Assembly: GCA_963576735.1 (NCBI GenBank)
Contig: OY755190.1
Span: forward strand, 737,695-801,694
From: Bedellia somnulentella
Taxonomy: Eukaryota; Arthropoda; Insecta; Lepidoptera; Bedelliidae
DNA: 64,000 nt
Direction: 5' to 3'
Shown here one piece after another: positions 55,655-64,000 of this stretch. The notes below the pieces were generated by a model that worked only from the letters and a program-made list of their open reading frames with translations, was not told where the DNA came from and searched no databases. Every line of letters begins with the position of its first letter. The stretch's first letter is position 1. Made by a program: the position numbers and the translations under genes.

Positions 55655-55870
55655 CACCTTCTTTCTTCTTTGGGTGCCATCTCCTATCGGAGGTCGGCAA
55701 TCATTATGGCCATTTTGGCCCATGATGTTGCGGCGCGGAACAATTCGATGGAACTGTAGTTGACCCATTCGGACAGATTTAGAAGCCAGTGGGTTTTCCT
55801 ACGGCCCGGTCTTCCGCGACCTAGTATTTTTCCCAGCAGGATTAATTGCAGGAGGTCTTATTTTCTATGT
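55655..55870 (-). pseudogene. C-terminal end of a second, different LINE polyprotein
   Basis: In minus sense the frame reads GRGRPGRRKTHW, then LLNLSEWVNYSSIELFRAA, then KMAIMIADLR and a stop at 55686-55684. A GRPRRRW motif followed by LREW and a MIADLR-like end is the usual close of an APE-RT LINE protein. It is not the family at 27253, which ends in SAYPNGN. The 3' UTR contains GAGATGGCACCCAAAGAAGA. A frameshift lies near 55835. Confidence 0.75.
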
Positions 55871-56086
55871 CGCATTATGTGGAAAAAAAGAACACCTAAA
55901 AAAACAAATTTCTTAGGAACCATGTACCCTAAGCTCAAAATAGCTAAGAATCCCTTCCCAAGGGTGTTGTACGATGAAACTAAGAGCATAATAAAGATTA
56001 AGGGTGGACATTGAAGATATGTTGATTCCGAAGCTCTGGCAACATCTTTTTTTAATATTACCCGAAGTAAAAGATAAGTGAAAGCT
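55871..56086. other. No gene recognised
   Basis: The 84-codon plus frame (55760-56014) runs antisense across the LINE end and is not supported. Confidence 0.4.
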
Positions 56087-56330
56087 CATACATACATATA
56101 CTCACGGCCGTAAATCCCTAAAAAGGGTATCCAGAGCTAAGAAATTAGTAATTCCTCAGCGACTTGAAAAATGTGAGTGGAGAAAAATGGTAAAAATAAA
56201 GGATGTTGGTGATGGGTCTCCAACCGCATCGCCCAAAAATCCCTTAAAAGTTCCAATACCGTTAGTCGCCTCTTACGTACACCCACCGGAAGAAATGGGG
56301 TAGTGCTATTCTAAGCTGACACTACACAGC
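56087..56330 (-). repeat. A-element, full length
   Basis: Type a, CATACATACATATACTCACGG to CTGACACTACACAGC. Confidence 0.92.
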
Positions 56331-56439
56331 ACTCCTTTCAATCTATATTAAGAATGCAGTCATTGTATGCATCACCATTATCATTTATCATCATTTAGGC
56401 TTGTTGACGTCTAGTTATGTTCACTAACTACGTCTTTCA

Positions 56440-56552
56440 ACTGTTATAAATTCAAAATTCTTCAGGCACTTTTTGAAGTTGAATGGGGAAAAACTAGAAT
56501 TATCAACGGAATGATGAAATGATTTAGTGCTATTCTAATTCAACACTACTCA
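56440..56552 (-). repeat. A-element, degenerate fragment
   Basis: AAATTCTTCAGGCACTTTTT, GTTGAATGGGGAAAA and TAGTGCTATTCTAATTCAAC; the core is deleted. Confidence 0.65.
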
Positions 56553-56879
56553 GTTACTACGTGCTAGACGTAAATAATAAATATTCCTAGTTCTAGAAAT
56601 TACCCAAACCCAAATGAATGACTCCTAAAAGACTGGCATTTAAAAAGAAAGACATTTCAGTAACAAATAGGTAAAACTCAAAGCAGGTAGACAAACAACT
56701 GGGTGAAGGTCGCAGGAAATAGCAATATGCAATGCATCTAGAACAAAAATGATATACTTAAATTGTTTTTGCGGGCAATGCGGTTTATTATCAACCGAAA
56801 AAGATAAATTTCGTCATCATATTTTAAATTATGTTATAATGGTTATGAAAATGAAAAGTATATTTATCACTTTTTTTAG

Positions 56880-57126
56880 GTACATACATACATATACTCA
56901 CGGCTATAATTCCCTGGAAGGGGTAGCCAGAGCTTTGGAATTAGAAATTCCTCAGCCACTTTTGGAAAGTTGAGTGGGAAAAAGATGGTATAATAAGTTT
57001 GTTGGTGATGGGTCTCCAACCGCATCGCCCAATGTTCCCTTAAAAGCCCCAATACCGTTAGTCGCCTCTTACGTACACCCGCCGGTAGAAATGGGGTAGC
57101 GCTATTCTAAGCCGGAGCTACACAGC
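56880..57126 (-). repeat. A-element, full length (left member of an inverted pair)
   Basis: Type a copy, separated by only ~24 bases from a plus-sense subfamily b copy, giving a head-to-head arrangement. Confidence 0.92.
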
Positions 57127-57150
57127 TTTTTTAGCCGTGTATGTTTAATA

Positions 57151-57391
57151 GCCGAGTAGTGTCGGCTTAGAATAACACTACCCCTTTCCACCCCGTGGGT
57201 GATCGTAAGAGGCAACTAAGGGTATAGGGGCTTTTAAGTGGTTTTTGGGCGATGCGGTTTAAGACCCGTCACCAAATACATTTATTATTACCATCCTTTC
57301 CCCAATCAACTTCCGAAAGTGGCCGAGGAATTTCTCATTCCAAAGCTCTGGCTACCCCGTTAAGATTTATAGCCGTGAGTATATGTATGTA
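57151..57391 (+). repeat. A-element, subfamily b, full length
   Basis: Markers GACCCGTCACCAAATACATT and CATTCCAAAGCTCTGG. Confidence 0.92.
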
Positions 57392-57410
57392 TATTTATCA
57401 CATAAATATA

Positions 57411-57530
57411 TATATACATACATATACTCACGGCCATTAATCCTAAAAAGGGGTCGCCAGTGCTTAAGAGCTAGAAACTCCTCAGCCACATTTGGCGGTT
57501 AAGTGGGGAAAAGATTGTAAAATAAATAGT
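57411..57530 (-). repeat. A-element, 5'-truncated
   Basis: Tail CATACATATACTCACGGCCA to GTTAAGTGGGGAAAAGATTG, then unrelated sequence. Confidence 0.82.
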
Positions 57531-58446
57531 TTTCTAAACTCAAAAATAATACTTATAAAGTCTCCTGTATAAAAAAATACTCTTTCACGGTTATCAAACA
57601 AATTTTAAGCCGATTAGCCACGGAAGTATTCAAAGATCGGTTAAACCCAAGTTATATTTGTGTTCGGTTCAAGTCGGCCCCGGGGGTAATGTCTGCAGAC
57701 TAATTGTATTCAAATATTGACGAAAAGACCTATAAAGTCTTGAGATAAAGTATTGATTCACGGTCCTATCAGAATACTTGTTCAGAAAACGAAATGGGTG
57801 GTCGTTTTTTGTCTCTTTCTTTTCATAAAACGCATTGTGATCGTATTACTTACTATTTTATAACTATTGTAAGGGTGGTAGTGGTACTCGTGTTTGTGAT
57901 CACCAATAAATTCATTGTGTGTTTAGTGTAGTTAATTTTTGATCAGACGGTATACCCAATAATAAAAGAAATATTTAAAAATAATGTATAGTTACCGATG
58001 GGTATGATAACAAATATATTAAATATACTTCAATCCCTTTGCCGTATTGTAATGATGTTGATTCTGAATCTTGATTTAGCTATTACTGCTGTATTGATAC
58101 AAAAAATAAGTGAAGAAAAGTGAGACAGACGTACAATCTTGCGGCGAAAACGTTTCTTATTTTAAACTTAAATATGAAAAACTTTTGGCTTATGGAAGAT
58201 TTGGAAATTTATCGGTTTGTTCTAAGGCGATAATTGGTTGAGATATTGATTTGTTTGGTTTGAGTTTTCAACAGAATTTACAATATTCAATTTGTTAGCT
58301 GTTAAAATGTTTGAGTGATAATTAGTCGTTTTAATATCATTGAATAGAAAAAATCTTTACTGAATATCCGTACTTAAAATTAAAAAAAACTGGATCATAA
58401 TTTCTCATTCTGAAGCTGTAGCTTTAGAAACTTGAGTGTATGTATA
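57531..58446. other. 0.9 kb without recognised gene or repeat
   Basis: 57640-57790 is less AT-rich (GTTCAAGTCGGCCCCGGGGG). No supported frame. Confidence 0.4.
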
Positions 58447-58818
58447 TCGCAACCGTGATAGCCCAGTGGGTAGAACACTCGGTTATCGTGCAAACGAGTA
58501 GTGTTCAAATCCTGGGTCGGGCCTACACCTATTTGTCTTTTCTAAAGACATATGTGTGGTTAATTTATCATGGTTTTTAACGGTGAGGGAAAACATCGTG
58601 AGGAAACCCACATGGCTGAGTTGTACTTAGTCATGTGACAGTGTATTCGTACAAAACGGTGATAGGCCTGCCCCCTATCACGTGAGTACACTGTCCATGC
58701 AAAACGTGGGTACTCTGAACACCAGGTGACAAAGTCACGTGATGTTCAGAAGTATTAGTACCTCTGCCAACCCCTTCGGGGATATTCGGCGTGAACGTTT
58801 ATGTTTATGTATGTATGT
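58447..58818 (+). repeat. SINE T, full length
   Basis: Close to the copy at 7061: TGATAGCCCAGTGGGTAGAA, B-box GTTCAAATCC, body to CCCCTTCGGGGATATTCGGC, tail TTATGTATGTATG. Confidence 0.92.
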
Positions 58819-58892
58819 TATGTATATCGCTCACAAACTGTTGTTATACTAAAGGCTTTGAAACAAAGAAACGCGTAGCCATAGGTTCACAA

Positions 58893-59071
58893 TTTTAAAT
58901 ACCTCAGCCACTTTTCAAAGTTAAGTCTGAAGAACACCGTAAAATAAAAGATGGTTGGTGATGGGTTTCCAGTTTAACTTATTTGCTGTCAAAACGTGGT
59001 AGTTTATCCTAAGACGCCTCATAAGATTAACTTACTTAAGCTAAGCTAGTGCTATTCTGAACCGACACTCG
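58893..59071 (-). repeat. A-element, very degenerate
   Basis: AAATACCTCAGCCACTTTTC, GATGGTTGGTGATGGGTTTC and TAGTGCTATTCTGAACCGAC in order. Confidence 0.65.
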
Positions 59072-59456
59072 ATATCGACCGACAAGAACCCCAAACAAAG
59101 CCAAGAGCCTAAAAAACCGAATACAGTACAGATAAGAAGTCAGAAGTTGGCAACCGTGGGCGCGGGTCGCAAGTTCAACTCACTCAATAAACAAGTCCGT
59201 ATCTCCGGGCGTCGCGTTGGGAACCCCTGACTTGTATCGCGCTTCTTATTAATGTGATTGCTTTCGCAACGCCTACACTTGGTCCGCTAATTTAGATTGT
59301 GTACTCTCTGCTGACTATGTTGCCCTGGTACCATTTTATCGATTCGAAAGTTTGGAGGCTTAATAAATTAAAAACCTTATTGAATAAAATGATGTGAAAT
59401 TTGTACATCATGTATTTAATTTTCGAAAGCGGATATTATGTTATTCTTCTTTTATA
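59072..59456. other. No gene recognised; GC-richer block
   Basis: 59140-59290 has balanced composition (CAACCGTGGGCGCGGGTCGC). No frame or repeat match. Confidence 0.4.
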
Positions 59457-59566
59457 CATACATACATATACTCACCCATAAATCCCGAAAGGGGGTAGTC
59501 AGAGTTTCAGAGCTAGAAACTCCTTAGCCTCATTTGGAAGTTGATAGGGGACAAGATGGTACAAAT

Positions 59567-61478
59567 GGGTCATTGTCAAAAACGAGTAAAAAACTGTTCA
59601 GATGTTCTTATGCCATAACTAAGGTAATAAAATCAAAAATAAATAGCTTAATGCGACCATTAAGGTGTATTTTATAATCCTGTGATGACCATTTTTCATT
59701 ACAATTAAAACCATTTCCTGAAAAGATCACTTTGCCAGCAAAAGTACGTTTCGGTGGTCTGTTCAGAAACCAGTTTCATTACTTTGGGCGCTCAGGATAA
59801 ATAATAATTAGAAAGAATCACACTCTTTGCAGAGTCAAATTAATAGATAATATTTTCAACCTTAACATGTAAAATAGACAATAAAATATAAAATAATTTA
59901 ATTGAATTATTAACGATTGTCATATGTTACAGACGGTCGATGTCTTTTTGGTACCCAATTTTTTACAAGATATATTTTGACATTATTAGTTTTACAATGA
60001 ACTGCATAAAACGGAATGCAATTTAAAAAGTTCCCGATCATTTTCGGCACCCATGATTAAAATCATTTGTTGATGCGATCGTGTTTTGCTATCGAAAGAC
60101 ACAAAAATCATTTTATGTAAAAGTTCAGTGGTTCTTTACGGTTACTAGTGTGAATTGGTAAGTAAACAATTGTATTTATCGGGGATGCTTTAGCTCACTG
60201 CAAAAGATGATTGTTTTATTATATCTTCTAGTAATTTTACACATAAACTAAAATACTTCATGTTGTGCCAGCTGACGTATTTTTTTTCCACTCGGTGGTC
60301 ATCTTACTGGTGGTCTAAAGTGACTACCGAAAAGAAGGACGACCACCAAAAAGTTCTTCTACTTAGAATTCAGTAGTTTTAAATCTGAAAACAATATTTG
60401 TGTGTTTATTTAACCTGCTTCCTTGTTGTTTTGAACACTGAATTCTGTTTTTTGTACTTTTGCTTTATTGAATGCTCTCTTGTTCTTGGGCCTCACTAAT
60501 TTTATGGGGTTTGTTGTGGGGCTTTATTTTTTATGTAGTTCTATTGCATTTTTTTGTTTTGCTTTATAGCTTTGGTTATGGCTAAACCCAAAAATCAAAA
60601 TATCAGTGAAGAAAAAAAAAAGCGGCGCAAGGAACAAAAAAAACTAGCAATGCGACGTTTAAGAGAAAAACTGAAAAGCAATCCAATAGCTCTCGAAGAA
60701 AAAAGGAAAAAAGATCGTGAATACTATCACAAAAAAAAGAGAAGGGTCTTATTAAGACTATAGCTGACCTGACTCCGCGAGACCAAAGAAAATTGAGAAA
60801 AAAATGGCGAGAGAATGCTAAAAAACACCGTGAATAAGAGAAACTTCGAATTAGTGCTCAGAATTTTATTGAAAATGAAACACCGCCTTCTACACCTGCT
60901 CCTTCCGTTCTAGAGTTAACTCTGGAAAAAGTGTGGCTGCACGTAATCGTTGAATGCTCCAAAAAAAAAATAGTCATTTAAGGTTAAGATTGAAGATTGT
61001 TGAAGCAAGACTGGCAAAATATCGAATGAGAATGAACAGGCAGAAGGAAGAAACAGAGGAAGACACAGTCAAAAAACCAACAAAGAAGAGTAGATCCCGA
61101 CTTTTTAGAATAAAGGGAGACATTTTCAGTCCTCTGAAAAATTAAAAATCTGACCACTAAACGAACATTCCATTATGTGGTCAAATTTTCTTAATTTTTT
61201 TTATGTCTCTTTAGTGTTTTAAAACGTTTTGATATCACAATCATAATTAAAAGACTTATAAATATTATCTATTTTAAGTCTTATCTTATTTTGTTATTTG
61301 CTTTTTAATGTGAAATTTATGTTTATGTTCTATTTGGTGGTCTGTTTCGTATGCATGATCTCGTTTGATGTAAGATTAATATATTGTTGATTAAGATGAG
61401 TCGAAATCACAAAAATAAATCTATAAACTGTAAAAAAAATAATATCTCGTTTTATTTTTGCTTATTTGACAATCACCC
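59567..61478 (+). mobile_element. Unassigned DNA transposon with TIRs and 4-bp TSD
   Basis: Ends GGGTCATTGTCAAA and, inward from the right, GGGTGATTGTCAAA (13 of 14). AAAT is duplicated at 59563-59566 and 61479-61482 (or 5 bp CAAAT, as the border is ambiguous). GGTGGTC or GACCACC words recur near both sides (59752, 60293, 60311, 60345, 61331). The interior codes for a broken basic protein. The superfamily is unknown; a 4-bp duplication would allow Sola or Ginger, among others, but no transposase core is visible. Confidence 0.78.
60577..61145 (+). pseudogene. Basic coiled-coil protein of the unassigned transposon (broken)
   Basis: The ATG at 60577 opens a Lys/Arg-rich stretch (KPKNQ, KKKRRKEQKK, DREYYHKKK). 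After a frameshift near 60745 it continues as TIADLTPRDQRKLRKKWREN, hits a TAA at 60835-60837, reads on as ENETPPSTPAPSVLE, and after further shifts ends in a heptad-like basic segment (KIVEARLAKYRMRMNRQ) with stop at 61143-61145. Proteins of this make-up, with two basic blocks, a Pro/Thr/Ser linker and a coiled coil, occur with insect transposons as I recall, as DNA-binding N-terminal parts. No catalytic domain is present. Confidence 0.6.
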
Positions 61479-61593
61479 AAATACAGTATTGTTGGTGACG
61501 GTCTGTTGGAGACCTCTCCGCTCCGCCAAAAATTTACATAAAAAAACCGTAGTACTTTTATAATTTCTATTTTTAAGAAAGTTTCTAAGAGAG

Positions 61594-61946
61594 TGACGAC
61601 GTGATAGCTCAGTGGGTAGAACTACGCTTATCGTGCAGACGACTAGTGTTCTAATCTCGGGTCGGGCCAACACCAATTTGTCTTTTCTAAAGGCATATGT
61701 ATGGTAAATTTATCAGGGTTATCAACGGTGAGCAAAATAACATCGTGAGGAAACCCACATGGCTAAGTTGTACTGGCTATGTGACTATGTATTTGTATAA
61801 AACGGCGATAGGCCTGCCCCCTATCACGTGAGAACACTGTCCAATCCAGTGGGTTCTTATTTTGTGTCACGTAATGTTCAGAAGTATTGTTACTTCTGCA
61901 AACCCGTTCGGAAATATTTGGGTTGAACGTTTGAGTTTGAGTTGAG
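61594..61946 (+). repeat. SINE T, full length, diverged
   Basis: GTGATAGCTCAGTGGGTAGA head to a GTTTGAGTTTGAGTTGAG tail. Confidence 0.88.
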
Positions 61947-61966
61947 TTTTGACTTTCTAAGAGTGT

Positions 61967-62087
61967 AACATAACATAACATAAACGTTCACGCCGTTTAT
62001 CCCCGAAGGGGTAGGCAGAGGTACCAATAATTCTGAACTCACATGGCAGCGCCATCTAGTGTCCAGAGTTTTGCTTAGACAGTGTGT
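61967..62087 (-). repeat. SINE T, 5'-truncated
   Basis: ACATAACATAACATAAACGT tail, CCCCGAAGGGGTAGGCAGAG, ends at GCTTAGACAGTGTG; tail-to-tail with the previous copy. Confidence 0.88.
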
Positions 62088-62159
62088 ATTTAATAAAATA
62101 TACATATATATAATTAATATATATGTTGAGCACTACCCCATTTCTTACTGTAGGTGTTT

Positions 62160-62403
62160 GCTGTGTAGTGTCGGCTTAGAATAGCACTACCCCATTTCTT
62201 CCGGTGGGAGCACGTAAGAGGTGACTAACGGTATTAGGGTTTTAAGGGATTTTTGGGCGATGCGGTTGGAGACCCATCACCAACAACCTTTACTTTTACC
62301 ATCTTTTTCCCACTCACATTTCCAAAAGTGGCTGAGAAATTTCTAATTCCTTAGCTCTGGCTACCCCTTCTAGGGATCTATAGCCGTGAGTATATGTATG
62401 TAT
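62160..62403 (+). repeat. A-element, full length, closest repeat upstream of the reductase gene
   Basis: Type a, GCTGTGTAGTGTCGGCTTAG to the TATG tail. It ends ~525 bases before the reductase start codon. Confidence 0.93.
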
Positions 62404-62927
62404 TTAACAAAACAAAATAGGGCAATTAATCCAAAACAGGGTCATCGACAAAATCGACCATTCCTTAGCAACTTTGGAAGTTGGAGAAGGCTTTTAAATG
62501 AATAAGTGAGCAATGAAACTCCATCAAAATTATCCTCACCTATCTTTTAAACACTGAAAAAAAGAAGACCAGAAAATTTTCACTCCGAGATTATCTTCAT
62601 CCTTCTTTCGATCATCGTATTCTTTGCATCCAAAACTAGAATGGAACCAGTTACTATTAATACAAACCATTTGGGGCCATCAATCATCAGAGGCAAGGTC
62701 ATTTAAGTTTAAAACATTACATTATCATTTTATGTTAAAATGAATATTTTATACAAATAAGTACCCAAAACCATTTCAACTTTGACATTTGAAAAGTAAT
62801 CGAACTTGCTACAAAACTACTTTTTGTTAAAGAATAGTAAGTATAAAAATATGCACTATTATTTAATCTAAGACACTCAAAATCTAGACATAATACACGA
62901 TAGTTCTTAATCAAGAATATCGGCAAA
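62404..62927. other. 5' flank of the reductase gene
   Basis: AT-rich, without A-, T- or G-type repeats. A clear TATA box or initiator cannot be assigned. Confidence 0.4.
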
Positions 62928-63704
62928 ATGAATTTTGAAAACAAAGTGGTCCTTATTACTGGCGGAAGTTCTGGGATCGGTGCAGGAATCGCAGTTTCAT
63001 TCGCAAAACAAAAAGCCAATGTTGTAATAATCGGAAGAAACGAAACAAAACTGAATAATGTTGCTGTGGAGCTCCAAAAATATACCAAAAACGTTTTCAC
63101 CATCAAAGCTGATATCTCAAAAGAAAATGATGTAAAAGTTATAGTGGCCGAAACGATAAGAAGATTTCAAAGAATTGATGTACTTGTAAACAACGCTGGT
63201 ATATTCCGATACTGTAGTATTTTAGAGAAGAATGTTTTAGAAGCATATGATGAAGTAATGAATACTAATGTCAGAGCTGCAGTACAACTGGTTAATCTAT
63301 GTGTTCCATACCTAGTCCAAACGAAAGGAAATGTTATTAATATATCAAGCGTTGCCAGCACCATTTTGTTTGAATCGCCGTATTATATATCTTATTGTGT
63401 GTCTAAAGCAGCTTTAGATCATTTAACAAGAGCGTTGGCAGCTGAATTAGCACCAAAAGGAGTTAGAGTTAACGTTGTTAATCCAGGTCCGGTGAAAACA
63501 GATATTGCTGAAAATATCGGTTATAGTGCAGATGAAAGCAAAGTGTTCTTTGATAATCTCAAGAAGAATACGTTTCTAGATCGAGTCAGTGACCCAGAAG
63601 AAATTGGTGATTTAGTTGTATTTTTAGCCAGTGATAAAGCAAGAGGTATTACCGGTTCCTCATTTGTGTCTGATAATGGTATGGTTTTGAAAGGAAGAAT
63701 CTAA
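62928..63704 (+). CDS. Classical short-chain dehydrogenase/reductase (SDR), single exon
   Basis: Intact 258-residue frame of normal length for a classical SDR. The Rossmann fold starts near the N-terminus with the glycine motif TGGSSGIG (11-18). Arg37 after the second beta strand hints at NADP(H). Asp62, NNAG (88-91), Asn114, catalytic Ser141 in NISS, and Tyr156/Lys160 in YCVSK complete the active site, followed by NPGP near 185. The family reduces or oxidises carbonyl/alcohol groups with NAD(P). The fold resembles FabG-type 3-oxoacyl reductases, but the substrate cannot be read from sequence. No signal peptide or membrane segment is seen, so it is probably cytosolic. The first ATG follows GGCAAA, a good insect initiation context. 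No intron interrupts it. No AATAAA follows within the window; ATTAAA at 63877-63882 is a possible weak polyadenylation signal. Codon use is AT-rich like its surroundings. The 5' flank to 62404 is free of recognised repeats. Confidence 0.93.
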   Translation: MNFENKVVLITGGSSGIGAGIAVSFAKQKANVVIIGRNETKLNNVAVELQKYTKNVFTIKADISKENDVKVIVAETIRRFQRIDVLVNNAGIFRYCSILEKNVLEAYDEVMNTNVRAAVQLVNLCVPYLVQTKGNVINISSVASTILFESPYYISYCVSKAALDHLTRALAAELAPKGVRVNVVNPGPVKTDIAENIGYSADESKVFFDNLKKNTFLDRVSDPEEIGDLVVFLASDKARGITGSSFVSDNGMVLKGRI

Positions 63705-64000
63705 TTGTTATACAAACTGATTTGCTGTTTCTTAATGGTGAATGGGACTGGGAATAGAAATAATTCATTAAGACATACTGCTGGTTCAGTAAATACAATA
63801 AGCGTACCTTAGTTATGTTACATAATTATGATTTAAAGTGAATACTTTGAAATAACAAATTCATAAAAAATATATAATTAAATGTAACAAAATAATAATT
63901 TGTTCTGAAACTTAAATGTACAAATTAATTTTATAAATTGCTTTTCTACACAAATAACTGGATCCCCTGAGAAAAAAAACCTACTTAGAGAGGTGTAAAG
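63705..64000. other. 3' flank of the reductase gene
   Basis: AT-rich DNA holding the presumed 3' UTR. Only a variant ATTAAA signal (63877-63882) is seen; no repeat recognised. Confidence 0.4.

Larger units (their letters stand above)
59457..61540 (-). repeat. A-element split by a 1.9-kb DNA transposon
   Basis: Parts at 59457-59566 (tail to GACAAGATGGTACAAAT) and 61479-61540 (from AAATACAGTATTGTTGGTGA). They join as in the related copy at 36784-36830. Confidence 0.85.

Overview
The window looks like repeat-saturated nuclear DNA of a moth or butterfly (Lepidoptera). It is AT-rich. It carries Helitron ends of the lepidopteran type, a mariner copy, an APE/RT LINE with a TATG-type tail, and several SINE-like families, but only two loci that look like host genes. 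The species cannot be read from the sequence. Family names used here (A-element, SINE T, SINE G, SINE D, repeat X) are working labels for this window.

Host genes: an intact single-exon short-chain dehydrogenase/reductase lies on the plus strand at 62928-63704. A 70-codon first coding exon on the minus strand (44193-43984), ending at a consensus splice donor, resembles the N-terminus of the nucleoporin Nup88. Its remaining exons were not found.

Dominant repeat system: a full-length RTE-like LINE (27221-30630, minus strand) keeps one open 1034-codon frame with endonuclease and reverse transcriptase motifs, and an identical 11-bp target duplication. More than ten 5'-truncated relatives are scattered through the window. 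About 45 copies or fragments of a ~250-bp A-element share the first ~85 bp and the last ~25-40 bp of this LINE around an unrelated middle. They are therefore best read as a non-autonomous family built from both LINE ends.

Other retroposons: SINE T is tRNA-derived and has an ATAAC/TATGT-like tail. SINE G is tRNA-like, lies between inverted repeats, and has one copy that is a perfect 112-bp palindrome. SINE D is a degenerate cluster at 6.7-8.0 kb. There are 3' ends of at least five further LINE-like families.

DNA transposons: an inactive mariner (8211-9152), a TTAA-flanked piggyBac-like element with a transposase zinc-finger remnant (20394-21733), an unassigned 1.9-kb element coding for a broken basic coiled-coil protein (59567-61478), three MITEs with clear target duplications (4002-4411, 12623-12845, 38689-39057), and two Helitrons plus a terminal fragment.

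Layout: 0-8 kb A-elements, a LINE relic split by a MITE, and SINE D/T; 8-13 kb mariner, the SINE G palindrome and a TA MITE; 13-18 kb mostly single-copy DNA; 18-22.7 kb a tandem duplication with later piggyBac and SINE insertions in one copy; 23-27 kb A-elements, a template-switch hairpin and single-copy DNA; 27-32 kb the LINE and a Helitron; 33-41 kb A-elements and an inverted pair; 42-45 kb the Nup88-like locus; 46-52 kb a Helitron with helicase remnant, SINE T and LINE tails; 52-62 kb A-elements and the unassigned transposon; 62.4-64 kb the reductase gene. Several nested insertions give a relative order of events.
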